Origin: Neospora caninum Liverpool
Taxonomy: Eukaryota > Apicomplexa > Conoidasida > Eucoccidiorida > Sarcocystidae
DNA: 64,000 nucleotides
NCBI RefSeq assembly: GCF_000208865.1
Contig: NC_018391.1
Location: 682,001-746,000, forward strand
Reading direction: 5' to 3'
The notes under the pieces were generated by a model. The model saw nothing but the letters and a program-made list of their open reading frames with translations, made no database searches and was not told where the DNA came from. The translations under genes were made by a program, and so were the position numbers. Of this stretch, positions 24,701 through 34,113 are shown one piece after another (the first letter of the stretch is position 1; each line of letters starts with the position of its first letter).

Positions 24701-27093
24701 TCAGGAGGAAATCTGTCTGAGGCCGCCATCCCAGTGTAGCAGCTGGGCCGCCGAAGCAAGTCGCGAGTCAAACGAAAGAAGCAACAATATCTTTTCTTGC
24801 CGGCAGCCAGACACGTCCCCGTTTCCCTCCATCCGAAATGCGTCCCCGGCGCCCTGGCTAAGAGCGCGGAGTTCACATTAGAGGTCAGTGTTCTCTGCGA
24901 ACACAGCAGAACTTGGATCCGGTAAACAAAGCCGCATTCAAGATCTAAACCAGCAGTCCAACTCATGCACGCACAGAACGCGAACTCACAAGCGCGCGAA
25001 AACGCGCTAAACAGATCCAGAGGTCGCGTTTCGCCCCGTTCCCGCTTGCGATTGCCTCATCCCAGTGTCTTTCACATGCAGAGAAGAAACGCCCGGGGCG
25101 GGGCGAAAGACGCGACGCACAAGAGCTGGAGGAGGGAGTTGAACACGACGGGGTGAACCTTCGTCTCGGCCCTGCAGCAACAGTGCGGCGGTGGTGCAAT
25201 CGGTTGACGTAGCTCGACCTGCAGAACGAAAACCAGCGAAAGGGACGAACGGTCTCCAGCGGGAAAGCGCCAGTCGAACACGACGTGAAAGGTGCCGACG
25301 AGCGCGGTATTCCAAGACGCAACCCCAGGAATTACAGAGACCCCTGAAAGCCAGCGCGGAAGACCAGCGCGGAAGACCAGCGCGGAAGACAAGCGAGAGA
25401 CCGGCTTATCGCGCCACATCCGACGCCTTTTCCTGACGAGGAAGCGGCAAGAGACACTGCGAATGCCGGTGTCTCCTCCGAATAGAGATGCGGCAATTCA
25501 CAGCCACATCCGCGAGTTGGGGCGCTGCGTCACGAACTTGAGGCCTGCCACTGACTTCCACACACATACGGCTGCCGTCCGCGTGCTGTCCAAAATCCAG
25601 TTGTCTCCTGGAGGATGCAGTTGCCTCGTTCGTTTGTCGGCGCAGTGCAGAAAGAAGAGCACTAGAGAACGGGCGCTTTTGGCAAACACTTCCTCTGCAT
25701 GTTTGCGTCGTTTACTCGATCCAGCGCGTAGATATACGCTCCGGGTCTTACTTTTTGCCACCACGGCTCCCAGGGCTCTAGGTACTGGGCGAGGGCGCCT
25801 GTTCCCAGTGCATTGTGAAAGGCTCTCCGTTCTTCCTCGGTCAGGGAGTCCTCGTCGAGCATTCCTTTCTGCGCCAGTTCGATTAACTGCGCGTGCCGTT
25901 CATCGTCCATACCCTCAAGCAGCGCAGAGTCCTCCCCTGGTTCTTCTTCTTCTTCTCGCCGATCCTTCCTCTGCTCCTCGTCATCTTCGGCCTCTTCTTC
26001 CTCGTCTTCCTCTTCGCCAAGTTCCTGTTTTCGCAGGCGGGAGAGTTTGAGTTCAAACCGACGCTTGTCGATGGCCGTGACTCTGGCTGCCTTCACGGCC
26101 TCTACGACCTGTTCCTCTTGAAACTGCTTCGCACACCGTCCAGCGTTGTGGACCTAAAAACAGGAAGCGGGGAAGGAGAAACGCATGAAACACATGCAGG
26201 GGAGCATTCGGCGACGGCGAGGGGACAGCCTGAGAGAGACGCGACGAAGCGGCAGAGACCGACGCGAGAAAGGAACCAACGCGCAGACAGGGAGATGCAC
26301 GAATCACCACGAGATTCAGGTGTAGCGTGGGATCCGCCGTCCCGGCTTCCTGAGTTGCCCAAGAACCTGAACACAGACAACGTCTGCTTCCCCCGCAGAA
26401 ACACAGCTTGCTCGTCTTTCATATTGTTTCCCAGTCTCTCTCCGCCGCATGCTCTTCACGAGTGCGCGTGCGGTTGTCTTGGATCATGCACGCGTTTGCA
26501 CAGGAAACGGTAGACATATCGAGAGGAAAAGGAGAGAAGGGAGGAAGTCGGCGGACTTACTTTGTAGCACTTGGAGGAGCAGGAACGCGCGCGGCATTTT
26601 GGGCAGGTGTACTTGGAAACTGCGCGACGACACCTGAGAAAAGGACGCGCATATTTTCGCAGGCGAAGCCGCGCGGATCAGGAAGTGGAAACCACGCCGG
26701 AGGAGCCTAGAGCGCGTCCCCAGCGGCTGGCCTCGGGTCATACCGCGTCGCCGTTCCCTCGCAGAGAGTGCAGGTGTACAACACCGACTCTCTCTCTCGT
26801 AAGGTAGGCTAGCGTTGCGGGTTTCTGGGGCTCGACGTCCAGATTCCGGCAGCGAGACTCCCACTATAAAACGGGATTCCTAGGTTTGTACAAACTGCCT
26901 TTTCTGGGGCGTATATATATATATATACTGTGGAGTGAGTCTGTCTCGAAAACGCCTGGCACACAACGCGAACGCGTTTACGGTGCACACCAGATTGGCG
27001 ACAGTGCCCCGCCAGACGGCAGACTTACACTTGACACGTGGCTGCGCTCCTTGTGGAGACAGCCGAAAGACCAATGGAGAGTTCTTCGTCCAT
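21753..27093 (-). CDS. HIT zinc-finger protein, ZNHIT2-like, 10 short exons
   Basis: Minus-strand model (start to stop): 27093-27029, 26791-26744, 26633-26561, 26153-25752, 25218-25121, 24427-24334, 23747-23676, 23109-22839, 22676-22506, 22213-21753; 1755 nt, 584 aa, all junction phases agreeing. The start has an excellent context (AAAACATGGACG). The HIT finger spans residues ~29-69 with ligands C29, C32, C48, C51, C56, C60, H64 and C69 (CTLC; YTCPKC; CSSKCYKVH; GRC), split over three exons. After it come FQEEQVVEAVK, an acidic stretch, EPWEPWWQK, HPVVFNSLLQLL joined to YAYAHCMRSYNGE, and PRTPMEALDVAL, the order expected for ZNHIT2, including its aromatic YAY..R.YNG motif. ZNHIT2 binds the RUVBL1/2 AAA-ATPases and helps assemble snRNPs such as U5. 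Exon 2's acceptor is uncertain because the GA repeat offers several AGs. The gap between C32 and C48 is longer than usual. The C-terminal 150 residues are disordered and may be lineage-specific. Confidence 0.8.
25352..25390. repeat. 13-bp tandem repeat, three copies, in a ZNHIT2-like gene intron
   Basis: CAGCGCGGAAGAC repeated at 25352, 25365 and 25378 within the intron 25219-25751. Confidence 0.9.
26912..26928. repeat. Short TA microsatellite in intron 1 of the ZNHIT2-like gene
   Basis: (TA)n run of about 17 bp inside the intron 26792-27028. Confidence 0.85.
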
Positions 27094-28273
27094 GTTTTTC
27101 GTGACTCCCACACGCAGGCAAAACCTTTTTGTGTCGGAAGAAACCGAGGGAGGTCTGCCGAGATCCAGGCGTGGCGGCCCACAAAGGACAGGCGGAGAAG
27201 AGAGTCCGTTACGAATCTTTCACTCGGACGCCGAGACGCTGCCGCCACAAAAGGACCACCGACGCAAAACAAGGTGATGGAAGGTTCCTTGGAAGCAATG
27301 TAGGAACCGAAAATCCATTTCTACAGAGAAGTTGCCGCGCCTTGTGGGCGTCTCTGCCGGAAGGGTTCGCTGAACCTCGACCACCTTCTCCTTTCTCTGT
27401 TGGGGCACACTCTTTCTGGTGACGTGCTAGGACTTTTAAAGAGTTTCTAGTCTGCTGGTCTTTTTTCTTGCGCCGCGCGGCTTCCACCGGTCAGGCAGCG
27501 CCTTCTGTTGCTTGACGCAGATGTGCAGAGATCCGAGTCCAGTCCTCATGAAACAGGGATCTCCGAAAATGAGGGGAAATAATGCGCCTCGCCCAACTGG
27601 GAAACACAGCCAGGAGAGAACGGTTTCTGTACACTTCCGCAGGAACCGTGGCAAATAAACCGAAAAGCCGAAAAGGGGGCTCTTCGACTTTCACGGTTGA
27701 GGCGGTCTTGAAACCCCGAGAAGCAGGCGGCTACTCCGCCACGCACACCAAGTTTCTCTGCCTTCCAGCGCCTGTTTTTGGTGGCGCAGTGTCCGCCGAA
27801 AGCGCGGAAAAGGGCAGCGCAGCTGTTCAACAGGACCGTTGACTTCCACTAGACTGGACTTTCTGTACAGAACTGTGCTTTTGCGAGTTGACCCGACGCG
27901 GAGTCTCTCTCTCGCGCTCGTGGCGGCTGCGCGCGCGTGTCTCTCCATCAATCGACGCTGTTCGGTCGAGAGAAATCACACGTCCCGGCCTTTTGTAGCG
28001 TTTTTGTGTTTCGTTGCCCATGGGCACGTGTGGCAAATTGACACACGCAGGTTTTCCGTGGAAAAGGCCGAGATTAAATGACTCGGAGGGCTTTTCTTCC
28101 GAGAAACGGACGCTCGGAAGCCTGCCTCCTATCGCTCGACCGGTCTCGCCGAGCCCTCCCTCTGTCCGTCCACCTTTTCCTGAATTGAGACGGCGCGCTT
28201 TTCGCAGTTCCCAGCAGCGCTCGACGACTGGGCGGAACAGTCGTGTGTACTTTCGACTGAACTGCGCGTCACC
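27094..28273. promoter_or_regulatory. Divergent promoter region between the ZNHIT2-like and PI31 genes
   Basis: 1.18 kb separates the two start codons, which face away from each other, so both promoters and 5' UTRs must lie here. WGAGACG heptamers, a cis-element reported for T. gondii promoters, occur at 28186-28192 on the plus strand (82 bp upstream of the PI31 ATG) and at 27349-27355 on the minus strand (about 256 bp upstream of the other ATG). Heptamers of this kind also arise by chance, so the sites are only suggestive. No gene was recognised in the interval. Confidence 0.45.
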
Positions 28274-31208
28274 ATGTGCATCTCGCGTTTCACTTCGTGT
28301 TTTTTCGCCAAGTTCCTTGTCCTGCTTCTGAGCGCCCGCTGTTTGGACTCGAACTTTTTCGAGCAAGGGACCGTCTTGTCTGCGCTCTCTGAGATGACAG
28401 GTCCGACGAACGGACCGGTTGCAGCCTCAAGTCCTCCTCCCCTGGGCGCTGCAGAGAGCGACCGCACACACACTCTTCAGTCTTTGCTGCTGCTAAAGAC
28501 CACACTCTTCCGAGACGCCGCGGAGGCGTTAACACTTGTCGTTCACGCGGCTTTGCTGGACAGCGGTTTCGTGCCTCTCGAACGCGGCGCGCGCACCGAG
28601 CTCAGCTACGCAGGTTCCCAAGGCCTCTGTTCGGAAGTGAACACCCCGTCGGGGGATTTTGTTCGCCTTCCGGACGGTCGCGTGGCACGTGTCGTCTACA
28701 CTCCGGCGGCCTTCTCTCCGGATGAAACCGGGCGCACGTTCTCAACCACGCTGGTGTATGCGCTCCCGCGCAGACTTGATGGATTGAGAGGCGCGAAGAA
28801 GCCGGAGGCGCGCGTGCAGGTCAGATGCGCCGTGGTTGGGCATGTCCTCGCGGTCCATGTGTCTGACGAAGCTCGCCAAGAGGAAACCGTGGCAGCAGAG
28901 TTCCCCCTTGAAGCTGCCAAAGCGCTCCTGGAACTCGACGCGCGGCGAGGAGGAGGCACGTCGGGCGTGCTTTCTGCCGACGCTGGCGAAGAAAAAGACG
29001 CCCGAGAAGACGCCCCACGAGCGCTTCCCGTAATTGCCCGAGTGAGTCCAGGGGAAAGTCGCCGCGTGTCGGGGGGCTGGGTGTTCCTGCTTGTCTTTCG
29101 TGAGGTCGGTTTCTTCTTCGGGAATCCGAGAGGCGGAGTGAAGAACGGGAGCAACAAACCGAAAAGGCGCGCGTGCCTCACGTGCAACACTTGAAGCGTC
29201 GTGTGTCGTTGCGTCTGTCCTGGCCACTCTCAGAGTGTACTCGCCGCCGTCGAAGACCGCTTGGTCTCCCCTCTGGTCCGTGCCTACGCTCCGCCGAAAC
29301 CGATGGATCCCACTGCCTCGGAGAGTCCAGCTAAACCAGCGGAAGGGTCTGCTCTCCCGCCGCCGCGTGTACGTCGCCTGCCTGAGCACCCGCGAGAAAT
29401 TGCGAGACACTTCTGTCCGACACCAAATCCTGTGGGACCGCTCGGACCAGAAGTTGTCGTTTCACCGCCTGGCCACCAGGAAGGGCGTTTCTTGTCCAGT
29501 CACTTCTTTTCAACTAGGAACGTAGACGGAGACGAGGGCTGCGTCCCGTGTCCGGCGGCTCGTGGGTACTCGCTTGTATCATCGTTGCCGTTTGACCCGT
29601 CCAAGCAGCAGTCGTAACCCATCTTGTCCCTGCACTGACTCCTGCTCGGACGGGCCGCTGTTCCGCGCCGGAACTCACACTTTGTGCTTTTTGCTGCTAG
29701 AGAGAAACCTGAAAAAGCCGGCGATTTCCTCCAGCGTCAGCGCGTTTCTCAATCGTCAAGCCGGCACCGCTCAGTTGGACAACTCGAACTCTCCAGCAGC
29801 AGCGCCCTCGCTCGTCGTTCTTTCTTTTACTCAATCTCTCAGATGCATACGCATGCGTATAGGCACATACACACGTGCAGGTGTACCGGTGCACGTGCAG
29901 ATATGCGTGGACGAGTAGGTGACTGTTCTGGAGAGGCAGCTGCTCGTCAACGCATGGGTATATACGTGTGTACGTGTTCAAGGCGATGCATAGCGGCTGG
30001 TCCGCATCTATCGTCACTGCTTTTGTGTTGATATACGGTGTTTGTCCGCGTGCGCTGCGTGTGCGTCGTGTGTCTCGCTTTGCGCCTAGACGGGTTCTGA
30101 GACCACTTCGTCGCGTCCCCCCGTCTCTCCAACCTTGCCGGCTGAGGGCCCGAGTGTAGGCGCCCACGACCTGCGTCCTCCAGGCTTGCCGGACTTGACA
30201 AGACGACCGGAGGAAGGCTTTCCTCTAGGGCTAGACGAAGGAGACGGCGGAACACATGTCGGTCCACGCCATCCGTTCTTTAGAGGCGGCGACCGAGGAG
30301 CCCCCGGCAGTTTCCCCATGCCCCCGTAAGCGAAGGCGGAGAGGAAAGAGGAGAGGGTCGAGCGCAGCGGAGCGGGGCTCCAGGGAGATGCTGGATTTCT
30401 TTTTCACTCCGGTGGATCTTTTGGGTGTTGTGGGCGTGGCGCGACGCCTGTGTGGCGACAGTCGGTGTGCCGGCCGATAAGTTCTGCAGCCTCGATGTAT
30501 TTGCCTGGCTTCTGCCACAGAACGTGGTGCACGACTTTCACAGCAGATCGAGGAATGCTGGACTCGGTTCAGTCTTCCTGATTTCTTTCCTTCGCGTTTG
30601 CTTGCCCCGACTTCTCGCGCGTCGCTCTGATGCGCTGCGTGGACTTGCGACGTGAGGGGCCGTCTTGGCTCCTCGGCACGGCTCCAAAAGGGGATAGGTG
30701 ACTTTCCTTCGAGTTGAAACAGAAACAGCTGCGCCGTTCTGCTGCGTTCTGGCCACTAACTCTGTCCTTGTCCACCTCACGTGGGGCCATCTCCGGGATA
30801 CACTTCAGTCGTTATGCAGGCAGCGGAAGCTGACTGAAGCGACTCTCTTTTTAGACTGTGCAGCACGCCAGGCGAGGCGGTGTGCGTCTCTTCCTGGCGC
30901 AGCCCCAGCAGTGGCGGAGTCTCGTCGAAATCGTCCCGATGTCTCGCTCGTCTCCCGGTGTCCGTCCCGCGCCCCTTTTTCTCTGACTCTGCAGGCTTCC
31001 TCCGGGTTTCGTCCCTGGCGCCCGCTACGACCCCATTGGGCCCTTCGGCGTGGAGCCCAACCCGGACCATGAGCGACCGCAGCGCTGGGACAATAGAGGC
31101 GACCTGGATCCTCCCGGCGGCGCGGGGTTTGGCGCTGGCATCGGAGGCATCGGGAATTTCGGTGGAGGGAGGGGCGGAGGAGGAGGGTTCGGCGGCGGGA
31201 TAATCTAG
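28274..31208 (+). CDS. Proteasome regulator PI31 (PSMF1) family protein, 4 exons
   Basis: Model: exons 28274-29041, 29234-29368, 30090-30325 and 30995-31208; 1353 nt, 450 aa, junction phases 0,0,2 consistent. The N-terminal half is the PI31/Fbxo7 (FP) fold: LFRDAAEALTLVVHAALL, LPDGRVARVVYTPA, then beta strands around VQVRCAVVGHVLAVHV and an amphipathic helix. The C-terminal half is Pro/Gly-rich and carries the PI31 signature PPGFVPGARYDPIGPFG followed by EPNPDHERPQ, then a poly-Gly tail ending GGGII. PI31 binds the 20S proteasome and adapts proteasomes for transport or assembly. Start choice: 28274 has A at -3 but would add a hydrophobic stretch (FFAKFLVLLLSARCL) unexpected for a cytosolic protein; the ATG at 28394 (41 residues in) may be the true start. 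I see no C-terminal HbYX residues. It lies head-to-head with the ZNHIT2-like gene. Confidence 0.87.
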
Positions 31209-31844
31209 GAGAGAGCGGCTGAACGCGAACACTGCATGGGACACAAAGGTGAAGAATACTGCTGTGTGCACATCTATCTTCCCGTGGATGAAATGACGTT
31301 TGTAAGGCGGGTTGTGTCACCGCAGGGGAACGATGCTGACTGGACAAAGCGGTGGGCCACTTCGAAACCGACGGCATCAAAGAAGGATCTTCATCCTGTG
31401 TTCCGAGACGTCCCATAGCGGCCGGAGAGACGGTTCTGGAAGACACAGAGAGAGAACAGATCAGCAGCTCGTCTGTGCGACGCCTGGCAAATGAACTGTG
31501 TCTTTGTCGGCGTGACAAGAACAGGAAAGGACGAAGGCGGCCAATCGGATACACTGCAAAATTGAGGTCGAAGAGGGGAAAAGAGGTCTCTGCGATGCTC
31601 TCGTGCGGGTGTCTTGTCGGGCCTCCTGTGTACATGTCGGTATATACGGCTGAGGAAAGCCCCATTTCTGTGAACCACCTGCAAATGAAATGGCGGTGTC
31701 TAATCTTTTTTCCGCTGGTGATTTTGGCTGTAGCTTCGTCGCGGCCGAACGCCCCGACGCTTCCTTTCGGTTGGCGAGTGGCGCGTCTCCGCTGTCAGCC
31801 CTGTCTCGCGCGTGGATCCCGCGATGCTCCGCGGCGGAGTATGC

Positions 31845-31864
31845 TGTGTGTGTGTGTGTGTGTG
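31845..31864. repeat. (TG)10 microsatellite
   Basis: Ten TG dinucleotides, intergenic. Confidence 0.95.
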
Positions 31865-32183
31865 GCTATTAAAAAGGAACAAGGACGCCTGTTTCGTCTC
31901 TAGCTCTAGCAGCAGTACTGAACTCGGTAAAACCGCAAAGATGCCGATCTGAAAATACACGGTGGCTTCAAGCTGAAGAATACAAAGAAGGGAGCGTCGC
32001 CCGGTCATTCCTGACCGTCGTTTTGCCAGCGTGCTGGGCGGGGAGGGCGTCTGAGATTGTGAATCTTCCTGAAAATTTCAGTAGCTGCAAGACGAGACAC
32101 CAGCAGAGACAGCCTCGCGGATGAGCTCTCGTTTCACACCAAGCCAGATATAGGCGCAGTAGGAAGCGCACACGGGGACTTGC

Positions 32184-32199
32184 GGGGGGGGGGGGGGGG
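32184..32199. repeat. G16 homopolymer
   Basis: 16 consecutive G residues, intergenic; length may be unreliable. Confidence 0.95.
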
Positions 32200-34113
32200 T
32201 AACTCTGGCCGCGATCCAAGGGCAGCTCAAGCCGTCTTACCACAGCTTGCTGCGTCGAAGAAAGAAAAACGGAGTGGACAGTTACGTCTCGTTTATTAGC
32301 GGAGCGTGGGCCCGTTTTCTTTGGAAAAAACCCTGTGTCGCGGCACTGTGTCAGCGTGCCGGTTTGCAAGCCGTTAAGAGGTTACCGTATGCAGGTACAG
32401 CAACAGACAAGAAACCTAGATTCGGCGACTCAAACGTGGTCCGTATTCGTGAATCTCAGTGCCGCCCTTCCTCTTTGTACAAACACATATAGGTGCCTGT
32501 ACGTGTGCATTATATGGAAATATGCACTGCGCAAGATGGCAATGCCCACCACCCAAACACTTCCCACGAAAACCTCGCGGAACGTGAAGGCGATTCTGCA
32601 TTTCTGAGTGTCCTGTTCTTGCAATTTTTGTCTCTGAGCCAGCGCAAGAGTGATGGGAACGCAGTGTCGCGGCGAAAAGCACGACTAGCAGAGAGCGCGA
32701 ACTGGAGCTCCAGGAGACTCTGGAACGCCGCGCTTGTGTTAACCACATGTGTGGGGATGCAACATCTGGAAACTGCAGTCCCCTTTTTTCGGCCTCTCGG
32801 CTCTCATGGCTGAACACACGCAGGCGTGTCCTGTGGGAGTGTAGAGCTTGACCGCAACCCTCGCGGGCACGTTGCTGGTTTCACCGCAGCGCACGTGTTT
32901 CTTCCGAGGCTGGCTGAAAAGGAACGCCTCTTCATCGTCCGAAACTCGCGTTCTGGGTGTCGGAGACAGGCAAGACTGCCCTGCTACACAGAGTTGGTGT
33001 AGCAGGGAAGGGGATGGAAACGCGTTGTCTTTGCTTCGCCCCCGCCGCGTAGCCGTGTTTGTCTGGCGAGTTGTGCAGATTTCGAGTTTATGCAGCCGCG
33101 GCACCCGGCTGTCTCCAGCAGAAAGAAACGAATCTGCATTTCGAAAAGAGCGCGACTTCTTCCGAGAAAGTCCGCCTCCTCAGTGACCTCCCTGCCCGTG
33201 CTTGTGGCCGTTTTCGCCCAGGTCTCTCTGCCCCGGTGGTGAACCCTACTCTTTTGCATGTTTCGTCGCCTGTCTCAGCATGTGCGCGTGTTTTCCGGTT
33301 GGTTGGGGCTGAAATTCCCGCTCGCGGCTAGTTGGCGCCGTTGATTCGCCTTTTCGCAGTCCCGGACGCGTTGTTTTCTCACTGTTTAGGCGCACTTGTT
33401 TTTCTTTGGTTCCCCTTTTGCAAAGACATCGGCTGCAGTGAAGCCTTTGCGTATTTTTCCCCTGCCTGCATGTCTGTGGACTGCGCTGCTTCACGTCTTC
33501 CGCGCACGGGTGTCCAGTTCTCTCTCTCCGTCCGCCTCCAGCCCTTTTCCCGTGTACCTTCGGGGCTCCAATACGGAAACACTTTTTTCGGTTTTGCGTG
33601 AGCTTGCTGAGGTTGCGCTTCGCTTTTTGTAAACCGAAAATGACAACAGAGCTGCTGCACTGAACATTTTTGCATTGCCGCCTTTGCGGCGAGAGTCCCT
33701 GGAAATCTGGGAAAGAGCCTTCCCCCCCCCGCAGCGGGGTGGGCCCTGTAAACATTTGAAACCTCTGTTCAAACATCTACACGAGCCTCTCTCTCCTTCT
33801 CCCTCTGGTATCTGCTCTACTGTCTGGCTGCATTTCATTTCACACACGTCCGCTGTCTAGTTTCTGCGTCCGTTCGCGTGTATTTCAGAAAATCTGTCGT
33901 GGGCGGTTCCCCGCCTAGCCAGCCCCGTTTTCCGTATGCCTTTCGAGCAAAGCGTTTTTTTCGCTGGTTCTTTTTCGCCGCTCCTTCTCCGTTTCGAGTT
34001 CGAGTGTATACGCGAGTGTGTTCGCGCCGCTGGAACAGCTGACCCCATCTCCGCCTCTCGCAACTCCCTCCCTCGCCTGCGTGCACTCGCCTCCGTTTTC
34101 TGCGCCTACCAAA

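Larger units (their letters stand above)
31209..34113. other. Non-coding interval between the PI31 and RS-protein genes
   Basis: 2.9 kb containing the PI31 3' flank and the RS gene's 5' flank. Short open frames (for example 32739-33104 minus) have no splice partners or recognisable family. Contains a (TG)n microsatellite and a G16 run. No RNA gene recognised. Confidence 0.6.

Noticed and set aside
24070..24966. Minus-strand 298-codon ORF
   Set aside because: Only its short segment 24427-24334 is an exon of the ZNHIT2-like gene; the rest is intron read-through.
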